Assembly (NCBI GenBank): GCA_910586315.1
Contig: CAJUIP010000013.1
Location: forward strand, 17,714 to 81,713
DNA length: 64,000 nt
Direction: 5' to 3'
Origin: an uncultured Lachnospiraceae bacterium
Lineage (GTDB): Bacteria > Bacillota > Clostridia > Lachnospirales > Lachnospiraceae
Shown: piece after piece, positions 50,014 through 57,306 of the stretch
Layout of the letters: the number at the start of each line of letters is the position of its first letter
How positions within the stretch are numbered: the first letter of the stretch is position 1
Made by a program: the position numbers and the translations under genes
The notes under the pieces: generated by a model
Told to the model about the DNA's origin: nothing
Databases searched by the model: none
What the model saw: only the letters and a program-made list of their open reading frames with translations

Positions 50014-51113
50014 TGGGAATTAAAATCGTAAACGGCGGATTTTTGACCACCATTCAGGACATGGGACGGTTTGGCTACCAGGAAACCGGCATGGCTGTTT
50101 CCGGCGTCATGGATACGCGCTCTGCATCTCTTGCCAATATTTTAGTTGGCAATGATGTGAATGAGGCTGTTATCGAGGTTACCATGATGGGACCGATGGT
50201 GGAATTTACAGAGGATAATATGGCTGCCGTGACCGGAGGGGATCTGGGGGCAAGACTTGACGGAAAGCCCATGCCCAGATATGAAGCTGTTCCTGTGAAG
50301 GCAGGACAGGTTTTGAGCTTTGCGGGAATGTTTTCCGGAAGCCGCGCCTATGTGGCTTTTGCGGGCGGATTAAACGTTCCGGCAGTTATGGGAAGTAAAT
50401 CGACAAATATGAAATCCAAGGTGGGAGGACTGGAAGGGAGAAAGCTAGGGGCCGGGGATGTGATTGGCTTTTCAGCGCCCAAAACATGGCTTCCCAATAG
50501 GAAGGACAGAAAACTGGAGCCGGAGGATTTTTCTGCCCGGGAGATTACCCTTCGTGTGCTCATGGGGCCTCAGGATGATGCTTTTACGGAGAAGGGCATT
50601 GCCACATTCCTTGGCAGCACGTATACGGTTTCCAATGAATACGACCGTATGGGCTGCAGAATGCAGGGAGAAGTGATAGAACATAAAGACGGCGGCGATA
50701 TTATTACGGATGGAATCAGCTTCGGCGCGGTTCAGGTGCCGTCTCATGGGAACCCGATTGTTATGATGGCGGACCATCAGACCACAGGCGGATATACAAA
50801 GATTGCCAATGTAATCTCTGTGGACCTCCCAAAGCTGGCCCAATGTATGCCGGGGTGTAAGGTCCATTTCGAGAAGGTGGGCATTGAGGAGGCCCAGGAC
50901 CTTTTCTGCCAGGAGAGAGCAAAGTTCCGGGCTTTGAAAGCGTCCCTGGAGTCTCAGACGGCCCCCGCGTCCGAGATACAGGCAGTGGCTCTCGCGGCGG
51001 CTGCGAATGAGGATAAAACCAGCTGGGCCGACCAGGGGACTTACCGTGTGGTGGTGAATGGGGATGAGTTCCTTGTGAATTTGAAAAAAGAAACAGTCCC
51101 GTTCCGCCGATGA
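50010..51113 (+). CDS. pxpC: 5-oxoprolinase subunit C (KipA family)
   Basis: The 367-residue protein belongs to the biotin-carboxylase-like KipA/PxpC family. GGFLTTIQDMGRFGYQETGM, GSRAYVAFAGGLNVP and the C-terminal GGYTKIANVISVDLPKLAQ are diagnostic. AAGGAGGCGG precedes paired ATGs at 50010 and 50013. The start overlaps pxpB (ATGATG). Confidence 0.93.
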   Translation: MMGIKIVNGGFLTTIQDMGRFGYQETGMAVSGVMDTRSASLANILVGNDVNEAVIEVTMMGPMVEFTEDNMAAVTGGDLGARLDGKPMPRYEAVPVKAGQVLSFAGMFSGSRAYVAFAGGLNVPAVMGSKSTNMKSKVGGLEGRKLGAGDVIGFSAPKTWLPNRKDRKLEPEDFSAREITLRVLMGPQDDAFTEKGIATFLGSTYTVSNEYDRMGCRMQGEVIEHKDGGDIITDGISFGAVQVPSHGNPIVMMADHQTTGGYTKIANVISVDLPKLAQCMPGCKVHFEKVGIEEAQDLFCQERAKFRALKASLESQTAPASEIQAVALAAAANEDKTSWADQGTYRVVVNGDEFLVNLKKETVPFRR

Positions 51114-51252
51114 TCAAAAGGAGGGCATGTGGAAAAATCGGGCTGACGTCACAGCTGTTTTCATTGCGTTTCCGGTTTGCCGGGAGTGTACCATATGGAG
51201 CTTAAAATCTTGTATCTACGGGAAAAATTGCACATTTTTGGAGAAAAAACAG

Positions 51253-51281
51253 TTGACACACCCGGCATAGTATAATATAAT
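51253..51281 (+). promoter_or_regulatory. Promoter of rplM-rpsI
   Basis: Perfect TTGACA (51253-51258), 17 bases, perfect TATAAT (51276-51281). Confidence 0.85.
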
Positions 51282-51301
51282 GTATAACTGTGACATCGGT
51301 A

Positions 51302-51339
51302 AAAAATACTGTCGCCAAAGCCCCGGAAGCAGTATTTTT
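51302..51339 (+). promoter_or_regulatory. Leader hairpin of rplM (probable L13 leader)
   Basis: AAAAATACTG (51302-51311) pairs exactly with CAGTATTTTT (51330-51339) around an 18-base loop, ten bases past the predicted start of transcription. The 3' arm ends in five T residues and could act as an attenuator. A ribosomal L13 leader element is known at this place in Firmicutes; I have not matched its consensus. Confidence 0.6.
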
Positions 51340-51385
51340 CGATATAGGAATAATGATTAGTTAAGTACAAACAGGAGGTCAACCC

Positions 51386-51820
51386 ATGAAGAGCTTTATG
51401 GCTAGTCCGGCAACAATTGAAAGAAAATGGTATGTAGTTGACGCTACGGGATATACATTGGGTCGTTTAGCATCTGAAGTAGCTAAGGTTTTAAGAGGAA
51501 AGAACAAGCCGATCTATACTCCTCATATGGATTGCGGTGACTATGTTATTGTGGTAAACGCTTCCAAAGTAAAGGTAACAGGTAAGAAGTTAGATCAGAA
51601 GATTTATTACAGCCACTCCGATTATGTAGGCGGAATGAGAGAAACCACATTAAGAGAGATGATGGAGAAGAAGCCGGAGAAGGTAGTGGAGTTAGCAGTT
51701 AAGGGTATGCTTCCCAAGGGACCGTTAGGAAGAAGCATGATTAAAAAGCTTCATGTATATGCAGGTGCTGACCATGAGCAGGCAGCTCAGAAACCGGAAG
51801 CTTTAGAAATCAAATTTTAA
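51386..51820 (+). CDS. rplM: 50S ribosomal protein L13 (uL13)
   Basis: L13 is an early 50S assembly protein. The 144 residues include RKWYVVDATGYTLGRLASEVA, HMDCGDYVIVVNASKVKVTG and AVKGMLPKGPLGRSM. AGGAGG precedes the ATG. It pairs with rpsI as in nearly all bacteria. Confidence 0.97.
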   Translation: MKSFMASPATIERKWYVVDATGYTLGRLASEVAKVLRGKNKPIYTPHMDCGDYVIVVNASKVKVTGKKLDQKIYYSHSDYVGGMRETTLREMMEKKPEKVVELAVKGMLPKGPLGRSMIKKLHVYAGADHEQAAQKPEALEIKF

Positions 51821-51846
51821 TTGAGGTCTGAAAGGAGGAAATCATA

Positions 51847-52239
51847 ATGGCTAACGTAAAATTCTATGGAACAGGAAGAAGAAAGAAATCTATCGCCAGA
51901 GTATACCTTATCCCGGGTACAGGAAATATTACCATCAATAAGAGAAGTATTGATGAGTATCTTGGACTTGAAACCTTAAAGCTTATCGTTCGTCAGCCTC
52001 TTGTTGCTACTGAGACAGCAGACAAGTTTGACGTTAATGTAAATGTACGCGGCGGCGGATTTTCCGGTCAGGCCGGAGCAATCAGACATGGTATCGCCAG
52101 AGCCCTGCTTCATGCAGATGCTGAATACCGTCCGGTATTGAAGAAAGCCGGATTTTTAACAAGAGATCCGCGTATGAAAGAAAGAAAGAAATACGGCCTC
52201 AAAGCGGCGAGAAGAGCTCCGCAGTTCAGCAAGAGATAA
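51847..52239 (+). CDS. rpsI: 30S ribosomal protein S9 (uS9)
   Basis: S9 reaches the P-site tRNA with its C-terminal tail. The 130 residues include GTGRRKKSIARVYLIPGTG, GGGFSGQAGAIRHGIARALL and the C-terminal KKYGLKAARRAPQFSKR. The 3' end of rpsI is a known integration site for mobile elements in Firmicutes; a mobile element lies directly downstream here. Confidence 0.97.
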   Translation: MANVKFYGTGRRKKSIARVYLIPGTGNITINKRSIDEYLGLETLKLIVRQPLVATETADKFDVNVNVRGGGFSGQAGAIRHGIARALLHADAEYRPVLKKAGFLTRDPRMKERKKYGLKAARRAPQFSKR

Positions 52240-52264
52240 TTACAAGCAGAATCAGAGATTTTAT

Positions 52265-52303
52265 AAAACCCTTGAAAGTCCAGTATTTTCAAGGGTTTTC
52301 TTT
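52265..52303 (+). terminator. Terminator after rpsI
   Basis: AAAACCCTTGAAA (52265-52277) pairs with TTTTCAAGGGTTTT (52286-52299), followed by CTTT. Confidence 0.9.
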
Positions 52304-52352
52304 ATGTCTGTGTTTTCTGAAATTTTGGTAAAAAGTGCTGAATTTTGAAGCG

Positions 52353-52381
52353 TAGCACACACATAGCACACAAGTAGCACA
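52353..52381 (+). repeat. Three TAGCACA direct repeats, 11-base period
   Basis: TAGCACA occurs at 52353, 52364 and 52375, one helical turn apart. Such phased repeats near the end of a mobile element are typical arm-type integrase sites or a cooperative operator. Confidence 0.6.
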
Positions 52382-52402
52382 TAAACGAGAGTATAAAAAC
52401 CT

Positions 52403-52431
52403 TGTGTCTTGCGTAAGACTTTTGTATAATG
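52403..52431 (+). promoter_or_regulatory. Promoter of the 52460 gene, within a boundary repeat
   Basis: TTGTGT (52403-52408), 17 bases with TG before the -10, TATAAT (52425-52430). Bases 52409-52431 match 63761-63783 at 20 of 23 positions, including CTTTTGTATA exactly, so this is also a candidate left end of the element. Confidence 0.55.
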
Positions 52432-52459
52432 CGGTTATTAAGAAAAGGGCGGTGTTTTC

Positions 52460-52879
52460 ATGGATAGAACAGCGTATAAGAACCGGCATATCAAAGAGCA
52501 TTATGACAGGATAAATTTTGTCATACCCAAAGGCGAAAAGGACAGGATAAAGAAAATATGTTCTGAAATAGGGGCAAGTGTCAATGAATATCTCTATATG
52601 CTTATTTGTAACGACCTTGCGGACGGTACAAGCAGAATGGCAGAGAAAAAGCAGGGCTTTAGTGCGGAACAGGAGCGGATGCTTGAAAAGTGGCAAGTGC
52701 CAAGAAAATATTATGAAATGATAGAGGATTTGTCCTATACCAAAGACGAGGGATATTTTATCTATCTGAAAAAAGGGTATGTAAATGACGTGACAGGCAG
52801 CAGGAATATACATTGCATGAAAACATCAGAGGTAAGGCGGATTATCGGGAAAACGCATAAGCGGCAAGTCGTTAAGTAA
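52460..52879 (+). CDS. Ribbon-helix-helix-like small DNA-binding protein
   Basis: The 139-residue protein begins with a basic stretch and a segment (YDRINFVIPKGEKDRIKKICSEIGASVNEYLYMLI) that fits the beta-helix-helix pattern of Arc/MetJ-type regulators. The C-terminal half is unfamiliar. It is the first gene in the AT-rich island, oriented away from rpsI. It may regulate excision or the element's left-end genes; no function can be assigned. Confidence 0.55.
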   Translation: MDRTAYKNRHIKEHYDRINFVIPKGEKDRIKKICSEIGASVNEYLYMLICNDLADGTSRMAEKKQGFSAEQERMLEKWQVPRKYYEMIEDLSYTKDEGYFIYLKKGYVNDVTGSRNIHCMKTSEVRRIIGKTHKRQVVK

Positions 52880-53019
52880 TTTGGAGATATAGTGGATTTT
52901 TGGGTGAATAAGTGTCCATAAAGTGTCTATAACTGACCTATTATTGAACCAATAATGAACTTTTATAAATTCTTTTTTCATGAGATAATTTCAATATCAA
53001 TAAGGAAAGGCGGTGAAAG

Positions 53020-53157
53020 ATGATGAAAAAGCAAGAAAATTTAGCGACTGAAATTCTTCGCACAGCTTTGAAAAAGCAAAGATTTTTATTTATGGCGTTC
53101 TTAGTATCCCTGATAGTAAATGTTCTGTTAGGTGTAAAAATTTTTGCTAAAAAGTGA
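53020..53157 (+). CDS. Small 45-residue membrane protein
   Basis: ATG 53020 (a second ATG follows at 53023) is preceded by AAGGAAAGGCGG. The peptide has a charged N-terminal half with helical character (NLATEILRTALKKQR), one membrane helix (FLFMAFLVSLIVNVLLGVKIF) and a KK end. No family is recognised; it is toxin-like or holin-like in size only. A hairpin terminator follows. Confidence 0.5.
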   Translation: MMKKQENLATEILRTALKKQRFLFMAFLVSLIVNVLLGVKIFAKK

Positions 53158-53178
53158 TGTGAAAGCCGTTAATTAAGA

Positions 53179-53217
53179 GAAACCGTTATCCAAAATGAGG
53201 GTAGCGGTTTCTTTTTG
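53179..53217 (+). terminator. Terminator after the small membrane protein gene
   Basis: GAAACCG (53179-53185) pairs with CGGTTTC (53205-53211), with a further TTATCC/GGGTAG stem inside and TTTTT after it. Confidence 0.8.
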
Positions 53218-53225
53218 GAATGAAT

Positions 53226-53256
53226 AAAGGGCATCTGCATTTTACAGACACCCTTT
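53226..53256 (-). terminator. Terminator of the minus-strand 53277 gene
   Basis: AAAGGGCATCTG (53226-53237) pairs with CAGACACCCTTT (53245-53256). On the minus strand it ends in TTTATTC just beyond the stop codon at 53277. Confidence 0.6.
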
Positions 53257-53276
53257 GATACGGTTTTATGTAACGG

Positions 53277-53879
53277 TTATTTGTAACCATAACCCATCAC
53301 GCTACCTAGCTTATACCCCATTTTTAAATCTAGGTCAAAACTTTTTAATAGAAATAAAATATCATGCAAACCGCCACGACTATATAACTGTTGTTCGTTT
53401 AGAAGATGTCCGTGTGCTTCAATACGTTCGTCTAAATCTACAATCTTTGATTGTAACGATTTATATAAGCAATAGAAATATGCATCATGATAAAACAGAG
53501 GTAATTCATTAAGTACATATTCATGTAAATGTATCATTTCGTGGAGGATTGTTGATTCATCATGTAAATAACCCGGATCTATAGTAATAGATTGTTCTTG
53601 CATATTAAAGCATCCTATAGAGCCATCATCTATTTTTTGCACATGAAAATCGAAAAATGTATAAGAAAAATACACTAATTGGTCTGGTATAGCAATCTCA
53701 TCATCTACCCATGTGTCATCATTGTTATAACTTGATTTAACGGCTATATATGTATGACTTATGGTATCTTTTGAAAACAACATATCCTCAAATAATTCTC
53801 CATTTTTTTCAATTAAATTTATTAGTGTTTCTTCTTCCTTTGTCCAAATTCGTCCAAACCATTTTTCTTCCATAATCAT
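53277..53879 (-). CDS. Putative zinc metalloprotein (HExxH)
   Basis: The 200-residue protein contains HEMIHLHE near residue 115, an HExxH zinc site, with Glu- and His-bearing helices after it (ERIEAHGH). The context around the motif (STILHEMIHLHEYVLN) is like SprT/ImmA-type proteins, but no close family is recognised. It sits in the left arm of the island, where accessory or defence genes of satellites often lie. The role is unknown. Confidence 0.5.
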   Translation of the reverse strand: MIMEEKWFGRIWTKEEETLINLIEKNGELFEDMLFSKDTISHTYIAVKSSYNNDDTWVDDEIAIPDQLVYFSYTFFDFHVQKIDDGSIGCFNMQEQSITIDPGYLHDESTILHEMIHLHEYVLNELPLFYHDAYFYCLYKSLQSKIVDLDERIEAHGHLLNEQQLYSRGGLHDILFLLKSFDLDLKMGYKLGSVMGYGYK

Positions 53880-53931
53880 TTGCCTTGTCCCTCGCTTTTT
53901 AATTTTTGATTATTCCTTTGCAATGTCGTTT

Positions 53932-54390
53932 CTATTTGTCGGTAGTAACATTGTTCTTTTTCTGCTGTGTTTCCATATGTTCAAGTTTAACCGCTTTCAT
54001 GTGGTCTGTTAGTTCTAATCCCTCAAAGTATGAGTCAGAGTTCTTTTTGTCAATGAGCATACCGTACATAAAAGAATTGGTATAAGATAATTCACTAACT
54101 GATTCCTGTGAATAAACCTTTTTTAAATTTTTGGCCATAGTACAAATATTATGTTTATATAATTCCGCACTTGAAAGACGCATCCATTTTTTATACCGTT
54201 TCTTTGCGCTTTCAAGAAGTTCGGAAATATCTTTGCTTGACAAAATGCCAGAAGCAATAATCTCAATTAGTTCTAATTTTGCTAGTCCTGATGTTAAATC
54301 AAATTGACTTTCATTTAATTCCACTTCAAGGTCTGATATTTTATCATTTAATTCTTTGATTTTTTTTGTTTCGTCTTTTATTGGCTTCAT
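53932..54390 (-). CDS. Hypothetical coiled-coil protein
   Basis: I start at 54390 because GAAAGGAAGAT lies just before this ATG (152 residues); the frame extends further without a ribosome binding site. Residues 1-45 are a Lys/Glu/Asp-rich coiled coil. The rest is mixed helical, with no known motif. It ends 52 bases before the HExxH gene and probably shares its transcript. No function is assigned. Confidence 0.5.
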   Translation of the reverse strand: MKPIKDETKKIKELNDKISDLEVELNESQFDLTSGLAKLELIEIIASGILSSKDISELLESAKKRYKKWMRLSSAELYKHNICTMAKNLKKVYSQESVSELSYTNSFMYGMLIDKKNSDSYFEGLELTDHMKAVKLEHMETQQKKNNVTTDK

Positions 54391-54426
54391 TGTAAAATCT
54401 TCCTTTCTTTTGGTGGGGAAGTATGC

Positions 54427-54513
54427 TACAATGAACATACTCCCTTTAATTTGCATGGTGGCTTATTACTGGGTAGCGGCTCTATGGTATTTGCGGTACT
54501 GTAGAGCCTTTTT
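54427..54513 (+). ncRNA. Candidate small RNA between the hypothetical gene and int
   Basis: A TGCTACAAT extended -10 (TACAAT at 54427-54432) is followed about 45 bases later by a strong terminator: GGCTCTA (54478-54484) pairs with TAGAGCC (54502-54508) and ends in TTTTT. No reading frame fits. The transcript would run convergently towards int (minus strand) and away from the 54390 start. The -35 is weak. Confidence 0.4.
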
Positions 54514-54546
54514 AATTGCTACAATCAATCTGCATCAACTCCTTTC

Positions 54547-55599
54547 CTAAATTTTGTTTATGGCTTCCAAAAGGGCTTGTATCTCAAAATGGGTATATAC
54601 CTGTTGCGTTACCCCCTGCCCTTTGTGACCTACAATTTTTTTGACAAGCCTATCATCAACCCCTACTTCGGCAAGTAACGAAATGCAAGTATGCCTTGTA
54701 TCGTGTGGGCGGTGGCTCATTCCTAACTGTTCTATTAACGGTTTCCAGTAGCTATCATAATAATTTCTGTATTCAAAATGTTTGCTCTCTGGTGTGCTTA
54801 AAAGATATTCACAATCATTCAGATTGTACCAGTATTCAAAAAACGGTAATACTTTATCCGAAATTGGCACTTTCCGTATTCCTGCTTCGGTTTTGGCGGC
54901 AGTTACATCAAACCAATGCTCTTTTATATTAACGTGTTCTTTCTTTAAATCCAGTAATTCAGATATTCTACAGCCGGAGTATATCAGCATTAAAATCACG
55001 TTAAAGTAACCGTTCGTATTTTTCCATTTCCAAACTTTTTCTATCTCTGCTTTACTGAATGGCTCTCTGTTGTATGCGTTGGGGTTTCCTGCTTTCTTTA
55101 TATCTATATATTGTGTTTTGTTCATATCGGGCGGTATTATGTCATGGATAACTGCATATTTAAACATCAATCCTATAAGAACTTTGTATTTGCGTAGGGT
55201 AGGCGTATTCTTGCCGGAGGTATCAGCAATATACTGTAAATCATCCAGTTTCACATCTACCATGCGTTTATTTGCGATAGGCTCACATAATAAATAAGCT
55301 GCTCGGTAGCCTTTTGCATTACTTTCTGATACGGTAGGGAAGTGTTCTTCGCTCCAACGCTCAAATACTTCTTGAAATGTGACCTTAGAAGCATCCACAT
55401 CATACGGAGATTTATTATAGTCTGCCAACGCTTGCAGGGCTTCCTTTTTGCTTTCATAATAGCCTATTGTTTTGCGTTTCTGCTTCCATTTGCCTGTTTC
55501 TGTGTCTATCTGCCAACGCTCCGTTACAATCGCTCTATAAGGCTTTCTGCGGTTTCCAGATAGCTTGTAGACAGAGCCAAAGCCATTAGGTAGTTTCAT
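54547..55599 (-). CDS. int: Tyrosine-type site-specific integrase
   Basis: The 350-residue protein has an AP2-like/arm-binding N-terminus (residues 1-60), a SAM-like core-binding domain and a catalytic domain. The catalytic residues are Arg in SGCRISELLDL, HxxR in RPHDTRHTCISLL, His in KKIVGHKG and the Tyr nucleophile in QQVYTHF. It should integrate and excise the island. It is transcribed leftward behind the zinc-ribbon gene, whose stop is 5 bases before its start. Confidence 0.93.
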   Translation of the reverse strand: MKLPNGFGSVYKLSGNRRKPYRAIVTERWQIDTETGKWKQKRKTIGYYESKKEALQALADYNKSPYDVDASKVTFQEVFERWSEEHFPTVSESNAKGYRAAYLLCEPIANKRMVDVKLDDLQYIADTSGKNTPTLRKYKVLIGLMFKYAVIHDIIPPDMNKTQYIDIKKAGNPNAYNREPFSKAEIEKVWKWKNTNGYFNVILMLIYSGCRISELLDLKKEHVNIKEHWFDVTAAKTEAGIRKVPISDKVLPFFEYWYNLNDCEYLLSTPESKHFEYRNYYDSYWKPLIEQLGMSHRPHDTRHTCISLLAEVGVDDRLVKKIVGHKGQGVTQQVYTHFEIQALLEAINKI

Positions 55600-55604
55600 T
55601 TTTA

Positions 55605-56543
55605 TCAGTCCTTTCTTTTGGGTTTATATTTATCCATGGATTTTCTTATATAATTTTCAAATCCAGAATAATCATTGTTTTCCCTAAAAGTATCAATTAC
55701 ACTTGTTATATCCTTTTCCCATGGAGTGGTATAGTGTTCTTGATATTGCCAACTTTCTATAATTGGATGGCGATAAGAGCGTTGCAACATTGTTTTTTGG
55801 CTTTTTCTATATAGCTGATAAAACACATCTTTTTTTTGACTATATTCAATATCAGCGCACTTTTTGCATTGTGCTGTATTATTGCCATGCGTTTTTATAA
55901 AAAATGTTCTACAGTATTTGCATTGCAAGACTTTAATTTTGTTTTTTCTTGAATATAACGCATCCAGATTTATCAATGACCATAAATCTACTTCTGTACA
56001 TACGGATAATAATTCATTATCAATTTCTGTAATATGTGTTTTAAAGATTGAATTAAAAGGTTTATATTCTTTACTCATAATGTGAATAGGATTAAGCTGT
56101 CCAAATAAAAAAACAATCATTTTATTTACAGGATAATCCATCCATTCCTCTATGTTTGTGGAGTTTTCTATATATGCGTTTTTGAAAGTATCATCTTTTT
56201 CAAAACTCAAAATAATATAGTCAACTAATGAATGGGCTAAAAGTTGACAAAATCCCAAATCTATTAAATCAAAAAAATATTCTTTAACAAATTCTAATGT
56301 TGGCACATCATAAGAAACTTTATATTTCTTAAATAGGGCAAAAAATTTTTCTTTTCCGATGTATAAAAGATTTCCTATTTCAAGAATAATTTGACCTATA
56401 TCGACTTTTTCATATTCAATATCTTTATAGAAGATGCTTTCATTGTCAATTTCATTTATATAAAAATCATCTTTAATAACTAAGTTTATTTCGTCTATAT
56501 CTTCTGACCATGGAATATTCCACATGTCATAATGTTTTTTCAT
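55605..56543 (-). CDS. Zinc-ribbon protein (DUF6076-like) linked to int
   Basis: I start at 56543 behind GGAGGG (312 residues). Near residue 215 there are two Cys pairs (CKYCRTFF and CKKCADIE), a zinc ribbon within a recognisable LQCKYCRTFFIKTHGN-like context shared by proteins of unknown function in Clostridial islands. The N-terminal 200 residues are acidic and helical. Position upstream of int and divergent from the replication genes is where satellites keep their master regulator, but no HTH is visible. Confidence 0.6.
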   Translation of the reverse strand: MKKHYDMWNIPWSEDIDEINLVIKDDFYINEIDNESIFYKDIEYEKVDIGQIILEIGNLLYIGKEKFFALFKKYKVSYDVPTLEFVKEYFFDLIDLGFCQLLAHSLVDYIILSFEKDDTFKNAYIENSTNIEEWMDYPVNKMIVFLFGQLNPIHIMSKEYKPFNSIFKTHITEIDNELLSVCTEVDLWSLINLDALYSRKNKIKVLQCKYCRTFFIKTHGNNTAQCKKCADIEYSQKKDVFYQLYRKSQKTMLQRSYRHPIIESWQYQEHYTTPWEKDITSVIDTFRENNDYSGFENYIRKSMDKYKPKRKD

Positions 56544-56588
56544 ATTACCCTCCAAAATGTGGACTTTGAATTTTTAGCAAAAACAAAA

Positions 56589-56617
56589 ATATTAGGTGTT
56601 CATTTACTATGTCTCAA
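56589..56617 (-). promoter_or_regulatory. Promoter of the zinc-ribbon/int operon
   Basis: On the minus strand TTGAGA (56612-56617) and TAATAT (56589-56594) are 17 bases apart. The 158-base divergent gap to 56702 also contains near-palindromes around 56636-56660 that could be operators for the divergent regulator. Confidence 0.6.
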
Positions 56618-56701
56618 AATTTTGTTAATGTTTATGTAGACATTATACCACGTGGAATTTTAAAGTCAACAAAAATATAAAAATTATTGGAGGTAAACGA
56701 A

Positions 56702-56878
56702 ATGCGTAATAAGGAAATAAAAGAATATATCAAATCAAGAAATGTTCCCATGTGGAGAGTAGCAGAGCGTTTGGGAATTGCTGATAGTTCATTCAGTCGT
56801 ATGCTTCGATATGAAATTTCAGAAGAAAAGAAATTTCGAATTAAGGCGATTGCAGATGAACTGGCAGCAGGAGAGTAA
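56702..56878 (+). CDS. Small Cro/phage-type HTH protein
   Basis: The 58-residue protein starts at ATG 56702 behind TTGGAGG. It is almost entirely one helix-turn-helix (VPMWRVAERLGIADSSFSRMLR) with a short tail. It opens the rightward replication operon and is divergent from the int operon, so it may be the Cro-like switch or an excisionase of the island. Confidence 0.65.
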   Translation: MRNKEIKEYIKSRNVPMWRVAERLGIADSSFSRMLRYEISEEKKFRIKAIADELAAGE

Positions 56879-56890
56879 GGCGGTGATGAT

Positions 56891-57115
56891 ATGAGCGAAC
56901 CTATTTTTGAATGTGCGAACATTCCTGTAGCTGTTGCCGCTAAAGCCTTAAAGATAGATGCTCAAACAGTGCGATTACTCTTACAAAGTGAGGCTGTAAA
57001 TTGGGGAATTGCATACCATAGGACACCAAAGAGCCGACAATATTCTTATCTGATTTATCCTAAGAAGTTCTACGAGGAAACAGGCTTCCTTTATAAAGGA
57101 GGTACATCAGAATGA
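56891..57115 (+). CDS. AlpA/excisionase-like small HTH protein
   Basis: The 74-residue protein has an N-terminal helix-turn-helix-like segment (IPVAVAAKALKIDAQTVRLLLQ) and a beta-rich tail (SRQYSYLIYPKKFYEETG), the plan of MerR/AlpA-type excisionases. It overlaps the next gene by 4 bases. In satellites, a protein of this type either excises the element or activates it. Confidence 0.55.
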   Translation: MSEPIFECANIPVAVAAKALKIDAQTVRLLLQSEAVNWGIAYHRTPKSRQYSYLIYPKKFYEETGFLYKGGTSE

Positions 57116-57306
57116 ATATTTTGAAAAAATACCGATTGAAGAAGCAACAAAAAGCGTTAATGCAAAAGCGTGAGGTATATGAGTATTTACAGACGGAACA
57201 TAGCGAGAATGAGTATTTCTACCACTATACGCAAAAGGAAATGGATGCCCTTGACGAACAAGCGGAACATCTTCGGGCGATTTTAGAAGGGCGGTGGAAG
57301 AAATGA
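57112..57306 (+). CDS. Small hypothetical protein before the primase
   Basis: The 64-residue protein is charged and helical (KKYRLKKQQKALMQKREVYEYL). It overlaps the gene on either side by 4 bases (ATGA junctions), so it is translated together with the primase. No family is recognised. Confidence 0.5.
   Translation: MNILKKYRLKKQQKALMQKREVYEYLQTEHSENEYFYHYTQKEMDALDEQAEHLRAILEGRWKK

Noticed and set aside
52265..52303. rpsI terminator as the attachment site
   Set aside because: No second copy of this hairpin or of the rpsI 3' end is found near 63-64 kb.
52353..52381. CRISPR-like array of short repeats
   Set aside because: Only three 7-base units with 4-base gaps; CRISPR repeats are longer with spacers of about 30 bases, and no cas gene is present.
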